From a bacterium (GTDB lineage Bacteria; Verrucomicrobiota; Kiritimatiellia; CAIKKV01; CAITUY01): 64,000 nucleotides of DNA. Every line of letters begins with the position of its first letter. Within the stretch, counting starts at the first letter, position 1. Below, piece after piece: positions 51,848-61,407 of the stretch. Below the pieces are notes generated by a model. The model saw nothing but the letters and a program-made list of their open reading frames with translations, was not told the origin of the DNA and ran no database searches. The position numbers and the translations under genes were made by a program. The DNA is taken from NCBI GenBank assembly GCA_037128595.1, contig JBAXWB010000010.1:62001-126000 (forward strand), written 5' to 3'.

Positions 51848-51887
51848 TAAAATAACTAAATTTACACAAGGGCTAGCAAAGGAGGAA

Positions 51888-52502
51888 ATGAATGTGAATG
51901 ATTTTGCTGAAACGTACTTAAGGGAAAGTGTCGAAATTCTTCATTCATTATCAGTTGATGCTGTTGAGAAGATAGTCACTGTTATGGCGGAGGCGCGGCG
52001 GGATGGGGGGCGGGTCTTTGTCCTCGGCGTGGGGGGAAGTGCGGCTTCCGGTTCTCACTTAGTCAACGATTTGCGGAAACTGACAGGGATGGAGGCGTAT
52101 TGCCCCACAGATAATGTTTCGGAGTTGACGGCTCGTACCAACGACGAAGGCTGGGAAAGTGTGTTTTCGGGATGGCTGAGAGTTAGTCATTTGAGTAATC
52201 ATGACGTCATTTTTGTGCTTTCCGTTGGGGGAGGGGATGCCATTAGGAATATTAGCCCGAACCTGGTGAGGGCGATTGATTATGCCAAAGAAGTAAGGGC
52301 AAAAGTGGTTGGCATCGTCGGTCGCGATGGGGGGTATACCGCAAAGAATGCCGATGCGGTGGTTCTCATTCCTGTTGTTTCCCCTGACCGAATCACTCCG
52401 CATACCGAATCTATGCATTCCCTTGTGGGGCATATGATTGTGTCGCATCCCTCATTGAAAGCGTCCGGAACAAAGTGGGAGTCGGTGTCAAATAAAAATT
52501 AA
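51888..52502 (+). CDS. gmhA: SIS-domain isomerase, probable sedoheptulose-7-phosphate isomerase
   Basis: A 204-residue phosphosugar isomerase of the GmhA type: FVLGVGGSAASGSHLVNDL near 45-63, SVGGGDAIRNISPNLVRAI and the late HTESMHSLVGHMIV. It would convert sedoheptulose-7-phosphate to D-glycero-D-manno-heptose-7-phosphate. The AGGAGG site at 51880-51885 is too close to ATG 51888, so GTG 51894 may be the true start. It opens a tight five-gene heptose cluster. Confidence 0.85.
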   Translation: MNVNDFAETYLRESVEILHSLSVDAVEKIVTVMAEARRDGGRVFVLGVGGSAASGSHLVNDLRKLTGMEAYCPTDNVSELTARTNDEGWESVFSGWLRVSHLSNHDVIFVLSVGGGDAIRNISPNLVRAIDYAKEVRAKVVGIVGRDGGYTAKNADAVVLIPVVSPDRITPHTESMHSLVGHMIVSHPSLKASGTKWESVSNKN

Positions 52503-52524
52503 CCCTCTATCGAAAGGTCATCCT

Positions 52525-53238
52525 GTGTCTCTACGCGAAATGAAAATTAAAATATTTGCTGATGGGGCCGATCTTGATTCCATCAGCGCCGCTTATGAGG
52601 AAGGGTTGGTCAAAGGATTTACGACGAATCCAACATTAATGTCACGAGCAGGTATAACCAATTATCTGGCCTTTGCTGAAGAAGTGCTTAAGATTGTCCG
52701 TGATCTGCCGGTTTCGTTTGAGGTTTTCTCCGACGATTTTGCCGAGATGCAGGTGCAGGCCCTGAAATTAGCGGCTTTGGCACCCAATGTTCATGTGAAA
52801 ATTCCCATCACCAATACCAGTGGCGTTTCGGCGGCTCCCCTGATCGGGGAATTGTCACGGCGTGGTCTTCAATTGAATGTTACCGCGATCACGACAGTGC
52901 AGCAGGTCAAACAGGTGGCCGAAGTGCTTTCGCCTTCGTCTTCCTGCTTTGTGTCGGTATTTGCGGGACGCATTGCCGACACCGGAATGGATCCCGTCCC
53001 GCTGATGCAGGAATGCCTCGAGGTGATTCGGCCGTTACCTAAGGCCGAGTTGCTTTGGGCCAGTCCCCGCGAGGCGCTCAATATTGTACAGGCGGAGATG
53101 ATGGGCTGCCACATTATCACGGTTACGCCGGATGTTCTGGCCAAAGCCAAACTGTTTGGGCGCGATCTGACAGAGGTTTCTCTTAGTACGGTTAAGATGT
53201 TCTACACCGATGCCCTCAAGAGTGGTTTTTCTCTTTAA
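52525..53238 (+). CDS. Transaldolase (small, TalC/Fsa type)
   Basis: A 237-residue class I aldolase of the small transaldolase group: FADGADLDSISAAYEEGLVKG, FTTNPTLMSRAGI and the Schiff-base Lys in VHVKIPITNTSG near 92. Transaldolase makes sedoheptulose-7-phosphate, the substrate of the isomerase encoded just upstream, which explains its unusual place between heptose genes. The GTG at 52525 or the ATG at 52540 may start it. Fructose-6-phosphate aldolase activity is an alternative. Confidence 0.87.
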   Translation: MSLREMKIKIFADGADLDSISAAYEEGLVKGFTTNPTLMSRAGITNYLAFAEEVLKIVRDLPVSFEVFSDDFAEMQVQALKLAALAPNVHVKIPITNTSGVSAAPLIGELSRRGLQLNVTAITTVQQVKQVAEVLSPSSSCFVSVFAGRIADTGMDPVPLMQECLEVIRPLPKAELLWASPREALNIVQAEMMGCHIITVTPDVLAKAKLFGRDLTEVSLSTVKMFYTDALKSGFSL

Positions 53239-53274
53239 GCTCAATACTGTTACAGTGGAAAAGGAATACCTGAA

Positions 53275-54315
53275 ATGATTATTACGCGTACCCCTTATCG
53301 AATTACGCTTGGTGGCGGAGGCACAGATCTTCCTTCGTTTTACCGAGAGCATGGCGGTTTCGTTTTCACGATGTCCATTAACAAGTACATGTACATCATT
53401 TTACAGCGCCGCTCGGTAGCGGATCGGAAATATTTCATTCGGTACAGCCAGGTCGAAGTGGCGGATTCCATTGATGAGATCAAGCATGGCTTGGTTCGCG
53501 AAACCTTAAGAATGCACAACATGACTGAGTATATGGAAATCACTAGTATTGCCGATCTGCCTGCCCGCACAGGTTTGGGTTCATCGGGATCATATCTGGT
53601 GGGTTTGCTCAACGCCGTACATGCCTATAAGCAGGATCCCGTTGGCCCCGCCCAGATTGCCGAGGAGGCCTGTAAGATCGAGATGGATATTCTGAAGGAG
53701 CCCGTTGGGAAGCAGGATCAGTACATTGCCTCCTTTGGAGGATTCAAGACACTCGAGATTGATCGCGCGGGGAAGGTCACGGTTCAGTCTGTGCCGGTTG
53801 ATTTCGTTACCGCGATGGAATTGGCAGGCAAAGCCCGCATGTACTACACGGGTGTCCAGCGGTCGGCTTCGGCAGTGTTAAAGTCTCAGGATCAGGCGGC
53901 GATGACGCCGCGGCATCCCGATCATGCGCGGGTAATGGACAGTCTCGCTTACATCAAGGATTTAGGTTATCATATCAAAAAATCGTTCGAGAACCGTGAT
54001 CTCGATGCATTTGGACGACAGTTGGATGAGCATTGGCAGCACAAGCGGCGCATGTCCGCAGGTATATCTTTAACCGCAGTGGATCAACTCTATGAGGAGG
54101 TGAAAAAACGATTCAATGTATTGGGTGGGAAGATTATCGGCGCCGGCGGCGGTGGGTTTCTTTTTCTGTATTGTCCGGAGCACGGGAACGGGCTTGATGA
54201 ATATATGAGTGCCAATCAAATGCCGCGTGTGAATTATTTTCCTTCGCTTCAAGGATCCAAGGTTATTAGCGATATGACGGCCTTTGATGACTTCAGCCCG
54301 ATTGCCAAGCCATGA
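53275..54315 (+). CDS. hddA: D-glycero-alpha-D-manno-heptose 7-phosphate kinase
   Basis: GHMP-family kinase adding the 1-phosphate to heptose-7-phosphate. TPYRITLGGGGTDLPSFYRE at the N terminus, the ATP loop LPARTGLGSSGSYLVGLLNA near 95-113 and GGKIIGAGGGGFLFLY at the C-terminal end are characteristic. The 346 residues are normal for HddA. The alpha-configured branch leads to GDP-heptose, as confirmed by the downstream genes. The ATG of gmhB overlaps its stop. Confidence 0.93.
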   Translation: MIITRTPYRITLGGGGTDLPSFYREHGGFVFTMSINKYMYIILQRRSVADRKYFIRYSQVEVADSIDEIKHGLVRETLRMHNMTEYMEITSIADLPARTGLGSSGSYLVGLLNAVHAYKQDPVGPAQIAEEACKIEMDILKEPVGKQDQYIASFGGFKTLEIDRAGKVTVQSVPVDFVTAMELAGKARMYYTGVQRSASAVLKSQDQAAMTPRHPDHARVMDSLAYIKDLGYHIKKSFENRDLDAFGRQLDEHWQHKRRMSAGISLTAVDQLYEEVKKRFNVLGGKIIGAGGGGFLFLYCPEHGNGLDEYMSANQMPRVNYFPSLQGSKVISDMTAFDDFSPIAKP

Positions 54316-54896
54316 GGAATGCCTTTTTTATAGATCGTGACGGTGTACTCAATAAGATGGTCTACGATGAAGTGCACGGTCTGATGGATTCTCCCCGCCT
54401 CCCCGAGCAGGTACAGATCATGAAGGGAGCTGGGCAATTCCTGAGGCAGATTCGTGACCTGGGTTACCTGATCACTGTAGTTACTAATCAGCCGGGCCTC
54501 GCGAAGGGCACATTGACCCTGCCTAACCTCACTGCCGTGAATCTTTGTCTAGCGGAAAGATTGGCGAGGGATGGCGGAAGATGGGATGACATGAAGATTT
54601 GTCCGCATCATCCGGATCACATGCAGGCTCCATGCGACTGCCGCAAACCCCTTCCGGGACTTCTTCTGGCTGCAGCAAGGGATGATGAAATTGATTTGTC
54701 GAAAAGTTGGATGATGGGGGATGGCCTTACGGACGTGCAGGCCGGACGCGCGGCGGGGTGTCGTACTATTTTGTTCACCACCCTGAAACTTGAGCAGATT
54801 TCCGAGTTTTTCCGCCTCGATTGTCGGCCCGACGTCATTGCCGGGCGTTTTGAGGATGTAATTCCCAGAATGAGATTGGTGGGCGGTATTGCATGA
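54312..54896 (+). CDS. gmhB: D-glycero-D-manno-heptose 1,7-bisphosphate 7-phosphatase
   Basis: HAD-type phosphatase removing the 7-phosphate. Motif I is FFIDRDGVLN (nucleophile Asp8), the zinc-binding loop is CPHHPDHMQAPCDCRKP, and motif IV is MMGDGLTDVQAG. The 194 residues are typical. The start overlaps the hddA stop, and the stop overlaps the next start, so the three genes are coupled. Confidence 0.93.
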   Translation: MRNAFFIDRDGVLNKMVYDEVHGLMDSPRLPEQVQIMKGAGQFLRQIRDLGYLITVVTNQPGLAKGTLTLPNLTAVNLCLAERLARDGGRWDDMKICPHHPDHMQAPCDCRKPLPGLLLAAARDDEIDLSKSWMMGDGLTDVQAGRAAGCRTILFTTLKLEQISEFFRLDCRPDVIAGRFEDVIPRMRLVGGIA

Positions 54897-55618
54897 ATGT
54901 TGGATTGACTGCGTTTGTATTAGCGGCCGGTAAAGGGAGTCGTCTGGCATCATGCAGCGGAGATTTGCCAAAGCCCCTGGTGGATGTGGGAGGAGCCCCT
55001 GTCTTGGAATGGATACTAACCGATCTTGGGCGACAAAACATTTCTAATGTGATCATGAACGTCAGCTGGCAAGCTGATCAGATCACGCAGTTCTGTGGCG
55101 ATGGCCGCCGCTTTGGTTGCAGGATATTGTATTCGCATGAGAAAGAACTCCTGGGCACGGCGGGAGGGGTAAAGAAAATGGAGAGCGTGCTGTCGGATCC
55201 TTTTGTTGTGGTCTATGGCGACACACTGCGGGAAATCGACTACATGCGCCTCGTGCGGAAATTTCAGGAGAAGCATGCCGATCTGGTCATCGCCCTTCAT
55301 CGGGTTGAGGCGGCTTCACAATCCGGTGTGGTGGACTTGGATCCTGATTCCCGTGTTGTAGGCTTTGCGGAAAAACCGGAGCGGGTGAAGGATGGCAGTT
55401 TGGGAAATGCTGGTGTGTATGTGATGAGCAAGCGCTGCTTGTTGCATTTGGTGGACGGTAGGCCAGCTGATTTTTCTTATGATGTCTTTCCGCAACTATT
55501 AGCGGATTCGGCTCGAATTTACGGCGATGAGGTGGATGGGATGGTTTTAGATATCGGGACACCGGATCGCTTGCGGCAGGCGCGGGAGATGTGGCCGCCA
55601 GCACCGCTAAAACCATAG
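54893..55618 (+). CDS. hddC: D-glycero-alpha-D-manno-heptose 1-phosphate guanylyltransferase
   Basis: Nucleotidyltransferase of the sugar-1-phosphate NTP-transferase family: VLAAGKGSRLASCSGDLPKP (9-28), VVYGDTLREID near 104 and a C-terminal VLDIGTPDRLRQA. In the hddA-gmhB context the most likely product is GDP-D-glycero-alpha-D-manno-heptose, used for O-antigen or S-layer glycans. The base specificity cannot be read directly. The 241 residues are family-typical. Confidence 0.88.
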   Translation: MNVGLTAFVLAAGKGSRLASCSGDLPKPLVDVGGAPVLEWILTDLGRQNISNVIMNVSWQADQITQFCGDGRRFGCRILYSHEKELLGTAGGVKKMESVLSDPFVVVYGDTLREIDYMRLVRKFQEKHADLVIALHRVEAASQSGVVDLDPDSRVVGFAEKPERVKDGSLGNAGVYVMSKRCLLHLVDGRPADFSYDVFPQLLADSARIYGDEVDGMVLDIGTPDRLRQAREMWPPAPLKP

Positions 55619-55787
55619 GTGATCCGTTGCGGTAAAGCGTTTGGATTTACTGTTGCTTTAACGCGTCTGATTTTGGGGGAACAAAATGCTTGTGAGGTAA
55701 TTTCTGAATGAATAGAATTAAAAAGAAGAGGAATATTTAAAAAATATAAGGTTAGGCCAATAAAAATGCAAAACAAAGGAAAATGTC

Positions 55788-56822
55788 ATGCAACCGAAAT
55801 TTAAGTATTTGCTGGCATCTATTTTTAAATATTGGAATCACTATCAGGCAATTCTTCCGCACAATCTTAATTGGCAACTAAAACTTGGTTCGCGCGAAAA
55901 GATGTTTTTAAGCCAGAGTCCCTTGATTGTGTGTGATGTGGGTGCTCGTGGGTCCGCTCCGGAAGAGCTAGCACCTTTTTTTCCGTTTATGACATATTGT
56001 GCTTTTGATGCAGACAAAGAAGAATGTGATCGTCTGAATCGTATGCCCCATCCTTATCGTAGTTTTTCTATATTCCCCTACTTCATTGCCAGGGACACGC
56101 GGAGAATGGTTTTTAATCTTTGTACGGAAAGGGGGCATAGTTCTTGTTACAAGCCTGGGAAAAGGTTTAAGACTGTGTTTGCGGGGGAGGGCTTTGCTGT
56201 CGAAAGGGAAATTGAAGTAACTTCATCTTCACTTAATGAGGTATATTTAAAAGAGGCAATTGCCCTGCCTGATTTTCTTAAACTTGATACTCAAGGGTCA
56301 GAGTTGGAAATATTGCAGGGTGCAGATGCAATTATTAACAATGCATGCATGATCGAAATTGAGGTTGAGTTTCTCGAAATGTATGAAGGTCAGCCTCTAT
56401 TCCACGACGTGCTCAAGTATATGACTGAACAAGGTTTTGAGCTTCTATATCTGAACAGGGTGTTCGGGCAAAGAAACCAAGTATTTGAGGGAAAATCACG
56501 AGGGCAGTTGATTTTCGGCGACGCTCTTTTCGGACGTCGAGAAGATTGCCTAGGGGGCTTTTCGAAAGAACGTTTAGTGAAATATATTTTAATGTTGCTC
56601 AATTATGGGCACAGTGACTTTGCTGCTCACCTTCTGTTATTGCACCCCGACATAAATAAAGAATTTCCGGTGTTGAGCGAACTAATCTCAATGAGAAAGC
56701 ATGGTTCGATGCTGAAGCGTGGGATTATAAGTCAAATAGATAAACTAATTCTATTATTACTTCATATGAGAAAGTATAATCAAATATCCTACGATAGCGA
56801 CAGAAGTTGGCCTATGCGATAA
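55788..56822 (+). CDS. FkbM-family methyltransferase
   Basis: A 344-residue protein with an FkbM methyltransferase core: LIVCDVGARGSAPEELAPF near 47-65 and FLKLDTQGSELEILQGAD near 164-181. A 90-residue C-terminal helical extension follows. It is noticeably AT-rich compared with the heptose genes before it, suggesting separate acquisition. It probably O-methylates a sugar of the polysaccharide (family inference). Confidence 0.83.
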   Translation: MQPKFKYLLASIFKYWNHYQAILPHNLNWQLKLGSREKMFLSQSPLIVCDVGARGSAPEELAPFFPFMTYCAFDADKEECDRLNRMPHPYRSFSIFPYFIARDTRRMVFNLCTERGHSSCYKPGKRFKTVFAGEGFAVEREIEVTSSSLNEVYLKEAIALPDFLKLDTQGSELEILQGADAIINNACMIEIEVEFLEMYEGQPLFHDVLKYMTEQGFELLYLNRVFGQRNQVFEGKSRGQLIFGDALFGRREDCLGGFSKERLVKYILMLLNYGHSDFAAHLLLLHPDINKEFPVLSELISMRKHGSMLKRGIISQIDKLILLLLHMRKYNQISYDSDRSWPMR

Positions 56823-56936
56823 GTCTGACCCAAATGTTATGGACACCTTTGACGGGAATGAGTGAAGTTATTGAAAAAGCTGGCAACGAGAGTTGGTGAG
56901 TAGCTTTATCTGAACAGGATTGATGTAATTAACTTC

Positions 56937-58034
56937 ATGAAGCATAACATAGTCGGGCGCAATTCGGATAAGCTTCGCTTATTGTTTGTTCGGGGCGAAG
57001 TACCTGAATATTATGCAGCCTGTTTGCGTGGCATCTGGGATACCTATGATATCTCTGCGGTTCAATTGTATTCCAAGATCGGTTTGGATTATGATTTTAG
57101 TAAAATTCACGGGGGTCTGGTGGTAATCCCGTCCGTAGCATCAGAGAAATTATCGCGCTGGATTGAGGCGCATATGCGAACCTTTGATCCCGATATTGTT
57201 TTTGTGGGCGGCTGGGGCACGATCCATCTAAGGGAGACATTTCGCATAGCTCGGCGGCTGGGGATTCCTTCGGTATTGGAAAATGACACGCCTGTTGGAC
57301 ATATCTCCAGATTTTCTTGGAAATGGTTGGCGCATTGTCTTTTTGTGAGGCGCTATGTATCTGCCGGTTTTGTTCCTGGCGCGCTGGCACGGCGTTATCT
57401 TCAATCGGTTGGTGTGAAGCATGTATTCACAGGCTTGTATAGTTGCGATTGCGAAAAAGTTCAGTCTGAGGGAAAGGGTGCGTTGGGACATTCGTCCAGA
57501 TTCACCTTGCTGTACGTGGGGCGACTTGCCCCTGAGAAAAATGTTTCACTGTTCGTCAAGGCGTTCCTTCGGGTCAGGAATAAATTAGGTAGGGATGCGC
57601 AACTCATCATTGTCGGGGCAGGGCCGGAAGAACAGAGGTTAAAGGTAGAGGCCGGAGATGTGGTTGTTTTTGCTGGCATGGTTCAGCCTGATGCCCTGGA
57701 GAAGTATTATGCCTCCTCGAGTGCGTTGGTGTTGCCGAGTACATTTGAACCGTGGGGTATGGTTGTTGAGGAAGCCTACTCGCATGGATTGTTTGCAGTT
57801 TTGTCACGGGCGTGTGGATGTGTGGAGCTTATGCAGAACGGTATTTGCTCTTTTGCGTTTGATCCCAAGTCTGCACAGGCGTTGGAGTCTGCGCTGCTGG
57901 AGTGCTATGAAGTGTGGAAGGATCCGCAGCGCCGTCAGATCGGAGCCAGGGTGGCACGCAGTCTCGTCGTCCCCTATGATGCCCCAGTGTGGGGATTGCG
58001 GATTGCCTCCATCCTGCAGCGTTTGGGCTTATAA
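56937..58034 (+). CDS. Glycosyltransferase family 4
   Basis: A 365-residue GT-B enzyme. FTLLYVGRLAPEKNVSLFVKAFL starts the second domain, and FEPWGMVVEEAYSHGLFAVL carries the E-x7-E signature. The N-terminal half is diverged. It ends just 3 bases before the target duplication of the IS element, so it was not disrupted. Confidence 0.88.
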   Translation: MKHNIVGRNSDKLRLLFVRGEVPEYYAACLRGIWDTYDISAVQLYSKIGLDYDFSKIHGGLVVIPSVASEKLSRWIEAHMRTFDPDIVFVGGWGTIHLRETFRIARRLGIPSVLENDTPVGHISRFSWKWLAHCLFVRRYVSAGFVPGALARRYLQSVGVKHVFTGLYSCDCEKVQSEGKGALGHSSRFTLLYVGRLAPEKNVSLFVKAFLRVRNKLGRDAQLIIVGAGPEEQRLKVEAGDVVVFAGMVQPDALEKYYASSSALVLPSTFEPWGMVVEEAYSHGLFAVLSRACGCVELMQNGICSFAFDPKSAQALESALLECYEVWKDPQRRQIGARVARSLVVPYDAPVWGLRIASILQRLGL

Positions 58035-58037
58035 CGT

Positions 58038-58048
58038 GATTTAATGTC
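58038..58048 (+). repeat. IS target-site duplication, left
   Basis: GATTTAATGTC directly precedes the left terminal repeat of the IS element and recurs directly after the right terminal repeat (59586-59596). Confidence 0.95.
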
Positions 58049-59585
58049 ATTAGCATCCCATAGGCCCGTAACGGACGGCGGACCGGGGCAATGACCCCAG
58101 CATTTGCTGGGGATTTTTAGGCAATATTTTTGGATGTGAACTTGTCTGTGCTGGAATTTCTTCAGCGGGTATCAAATGGTTTTGTTTTTATTGGAATGAA
58201 TCAACCATGCTGTCCCATAAGAGAACTAGAAAAAGCCTCGAAACCTGGCAGGATCGGCTCCATCGCATACACGGCAGGCCGGTGTGGAGGACTGGCTGTC
58301 CCATAGCGGATCAGCAGTTCGCTGAGATCGACCTTCACCCACAAAGCACAGCGCACGATTCCGACACATCGAGAGAAGCTGCGAGCCCAATGCGAAACGT
58401 GGCGCAGAAAGCGCAAGAGCAAGTGCGTCAACAGACCGGTCCAGACTTGCCACTTGACGGCCTTTTCGTTAGTGCCAACAAAGTCGCGCAACTGCAGGGT
58501 CTGCTTGATTTCCTTAAAGAACGATTCGATGGCCCAGCGCGCCCGGTAAAGTTCGGTGATGGTGCGTGCGCTCCAGACCGTGTTATTGGTGATGAAGGTC
58601 ATTTCCCGCTCGACCCCATCGACCACCACCAATGCGGTGATCATGCGCAGGATTCCGGGATAATCCATGGCGCTTGTCTGGCCATCGGGACGAACCAATT
58701 CATCCCGCAGGATCTTGCCTTTGCAAGGCAGCGACTTGACAAAGGTGTAGACCATGTTTTTCTTGGGGCGCAGGACGAAGAACACGCCACGAGCGTTCAG
58801 GTCTGCCAGGAACTGAAAATCAACGTACGCCCGGTCGCCCAGAAGCACATCACCGCATCCCAAGCCGGCGCACAGCATGTTGGCGCGTGTGCCATCAAAG
58901 TGTGCCGCGTCCTCCACGGCAACAAAGCTTGGAAGGAATGTACCAATATTCAGCCGCATGTGACACTTGGCTGCGGCCTTGCGTCGACGATGCCGCGCCC
59001 AGTCAATGCTCGCAAGCGTCAGTTGCAAGGTCGTCGAGTCGATCGCAAAGATCTCGCGTCTGAGCCGGGAGATGAATCCCTTATGCTTCCCATATTCGGT
59101 AAACCCCGAACTCAACGTTTGCAGATGGGCGAGCATCTGCCAATACAAGGTTTCGGCCACGGCTGGATCACGGGTGCGATTCGCATTCGAGAAAGTGTTG
59201 CGGGCCGGCGCCGATGCGCCACGAACCCGCAAGAACTCCGCCTCGTGAACCGAGAGAGCATCACAGATATCGTTCAGGCTCAAGGCATGGGAGGCATGGC
59301 CGTAGATCAAGGACAGTACATGGCTGGTTGCCGAAAAGCCACGGGTGTCAATTTTGAACTCCCGCGACAACACGGGAATCATGTGTTCCGGAATCAGATT
59401 GCACAGCTGCCTAAACACGGTATGCTGACTTCTCGTTGGCCGGGACGGTCCGCTTTTGTGGACGCGAGGCGCTTGGCGGCGCCGAGGTTGATGTTTGTTC
59501 ATATGCCTGTAGGTTACAGGCAAAACAACCTCCCGGTCAGCGCTATTTCCCGCGCTGCCCGTGGGTGAGCCTATGGGATGCTAAT
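58049..59585 (-). mobile_element. Intact IS4-family insertion sequence (1537 bp)
   Basis: Ends carry 17-bp perfect terminal inverted repeats (ATTAGCATCCCATAGGC at 58049-58065, reverse complement at 59569-59585). An 11-bp direct target duplication flanks it, and one transposase gene fills most of it. The exact duplication and uninterrupted transposase point to a recent insertion between the glycosyltransferase and radical SAM genes. Confidence 0.95.
58201..59523 (-). CDS. IS4-family transposase
   Basis: A 440-residue DDE transposase. The catalytic residues appear in IFAIDSTTLQL (first Asp near 167), VLLGDRAYVDF (second Asp near 227) and the YREK-type block YRARWAIESFFKEIKQTL (Glu near 331). 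The N terminus is basic. An internal ATG 21 bases in (59502) is an alternative start. No frameshift or stop interrupts it, so the element may be active. Confidence 0.95.
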   Translation of the reverse strand: MPVTYRHMNKHQPRRRQAPRVHKSGPSRPTRSQHTVFRQLCNLIPEHMIPVLSREFKIDTRGFSATSHVLSLIYGHASHALSLNDICDALSVHEAEFLRVRGASAPARNTFSNANRTRDPAVAETLYWQMLAHLQTLSSGFTEYGKHKGFISRLRREIFAIDSTTLQLTLASIDWARHRRRKAAAKCHMRLNIGTFLPSFVAVEDAAHFDGTRANMLCAGLGCGDVLLGDRAYVDFQFLADLNARGVFFVLRPKKNMVYTFVKSLPCKGKILRDELVRPDGQTSAMDYPGILRMITALVVVDGVEREMTFITNNTVWSARTITELYRARWAIESFFKEIKQTLQLRDFVGTNEKAVKWQVWTGLLTHLLLRFLRHVSHWARSFSRCVGIVRCALWVKVDLSELLIRYGTASPPHRPAVYAMEPILPGFEAFSSSLMGQHG

Positions 59586-59596
59586 GATTTAATGTC
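59586..59596 (+). repeat. IS target-site duplication, right
   Basis: GATTTAATGTC, identical to 58038-58048. Confidence 0.95.
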
Positions 59597-59601
59597 ATAA
59601 A

Positions 59602-61407
59602 ATGCTGTTTATGAAAAAGAAGGTATCTATAAACATGAGTTTGAACATCCCGACAGCCTCCGAACAACATCCGCCCGGACCGACAAAGGAAAATGGGGGG
59701 CTAGGTTTTTTATTTATTCACCCCAAGATCGCCCGCCAGGGTGAATATTATGAGTTTCCTTTGGGCATGGCATACGTAACAGCCGTCCTGCGGAAACAAG
59801 GTTTCGCCGTCCACGTTCTGGATTTGTGTCATGGTGATGAACCCATCGTGGATCAGATTCGTGCAATGATGGACAGCAACATTAATGTTGTTTGTACCGG
59901 AGGCATGTCAGTCAAGTGTGGAGCTATCGAAGAGGTTGTAAAAGCGGTTCGGGCAATCAACCCGACTTTACCGTTGGTGGTGGGAGGACCGATTGTCACG
60001 GCTGATCCCCCGTTGGCAGCCGAGATCCTTGGTTTCGACTACGGAATCATCGGAGAAGGAGAATTGACCATCGCGGAACTGGCGGAAGCACTGCTTCATC
60101 AATCGGATATAACACAGGTCAAAGGGCTGATCTATAAAGTCAGAGAAATGGACGCTACGGCGGGCACCTATCGATCTACGCCGGAACGGGAAAGTATTCG
60201 CGATATTGACTCATTGCCTTACCCCGATTACGAGGGTTTCAATTACCGTCGGTATTTGTCAATTATCAATCCGACTTGTTCCAGCAGCACTTATACGCTT
60301 GTTGAAAATCCCCGCCCTGTTAGCATCGCCACCACACGATCCTGCCCTTATAACTGTACGTTCTGCTATCATCCCCTTGGGCGGATATACCGCCAGCGCA
60401 GCTTGGCTAATGTCAGAGGGGAAATAGAGTATCTGGTCAAAAACTACAACATCAATCAGCTTCACATATTTGACGAATTATTCTCGGTTAACAAAAAGAG
60501 GGTCATGGAATTTTGCGATTTGATCGAACCTTTCGAGTTAAAGTGGGCCGTTCAATTACGGGTTCCAGATGTGGATGAAGAAATGCTGCTCCGAATGCGG
60601 TCGGCTGGTGCCTGTAATATTGGGTACGGCGTCGAGAGCATGTCCGCTACAGTCCTTAAAAGCATGAAGAAGAATATCACCCCGGATCAAATAAGGCGGG
60701 CGCTGGAACTTACCCGAAAGGCCAAAATGGGGGTCACAGCCAACTTAATTTTCGGGGATCCAGCGGAGGATGACCATTCTGTCCGTGAGTCCTTGGACTG
60801 GTGGTTTAAGTCAAAACAGTACGCGGTGAACCTATTCATGGTGCGGGTGCTGCCTGATTCCAAGATTTATCAGGACGCGGTGGCCTCAGGTGCGGTTAAG
60901 GACAAGGCCCAGTTCATGAGGGATGGATTTCCGCTAATCAATGTGAGCAAACTGACCAACAGGGCTTATACAAAGTTGCGCAATTTTACTTTATGGTACG
61001 CAAATGATGAACGTCTCGTTCCTGTTGGAAAAGTGATCTCGTCGCGCATGTCAGACAAAGGCGGCGGAAACTGTGGGGATGTGGATATCACGGTGGAGTG
61101 CCCTGATTGCCATGTGGTTACAGAATACAAAGGTTTTCGCCAGCAGAATTACTTCACATTCAGGCGGTTAACTCAACTAATGTGCCGAAATTGTTGGCAA
61201 CGGGTTTATGTGCGGACCAAGCAAGTTTTCCGCGAAAACTATCAACTTAGGAATAACACACTGCTGGACTTTTGTGTGAAGCAGGGGATTGATTTCGTTC
61301 AGATTAGACCGTGGGTCTTTGGCTTGGTGAATTACCTGAGGATGGTTTTGGTTTCTGATCGCGCCTTGATCAAGATGTTATCGTTCATGGGTAAGCGTTC
61401 GGCTTAA
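59602..61407 (+). CDS. B12-binding radical SAM protein with C-terminal zinc ribbon
   Basis: A 601-residue protein. An N-terminal cobalamin-binding Rossmann domain (about 30-150; VVGGPIVTADPPLAAEI) precedes the radical SAM core with TRSCPYNCTFCYHP near 246-259 binding the [4Fe-4S] cluster. The C-terminal part carries two CxxC pairs (VECPDCHVV and LMCRNCWQRV, near 492 and 527) resembling a zinc ribbon, then a hydrophobic end. Class B enzymes of this type perform methylations or rearrangements; in this locus a sugar or lipid is the likely target, but this is not certain. The IS element lies immediately upstream and may affect its transcription. Confidence 0.87.
   Translation: MLFMKKKVSINMSLNIPTASEQHPPGPTKENGGLGFLFIHPKIARQGEYYEFPLGMAYVTAVLRKQGFAVHVLDLCHGDEPIVDQIRAMMDSNINVVCTGGMSVKCGAIEEVVKAVRAINPTLPLVVGGPIVTADPPLAAEILGFDYGIIGEGELTIAELAEALLHQSDITQVKGLIYKVREMDATAGTYRSTPERESIRDIDSLPYPDYEGFNYRRYLSIINPTCSSSTYTLVENPRPVSIATTRSCPYNCTFCYHPLGRIYRQRSLANVRGEIEYLVKNYNINQLHIFDELFSVNKKRVMEFCDLIEPFELKWAVQLRVPDVDEEMLLRMRSAGACNIGYGVESMSATVLKSMKKNITPDQIRRALELTRKAKMGVTANLIFGDPAEDDHSVRESLDWWFKSKQYAVNLFMVRVLPDSKIYQDAVASGAVKDKAQFMRDGFPLINVSKLTNRAYTKLRNFTLWYANDERLVPVGKVISSRMSDKGGGNCGDVDITVECPDCHVVTEYKGFRQQNYFTFRRLTQLMCRNCWQRVYVRTKQVFRENYQLRNNTLLDFCVKQGIDFVQIRPWVFGLVNYLRMVLVSDRALIKMLSFMGKRSA

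Noticed and set aside
58207-59568. 453-codon open frame opposite the IS4 transposase
   Set aside because: Antisense to a transposase whose DDE motifs are intact; the translation has no family features.
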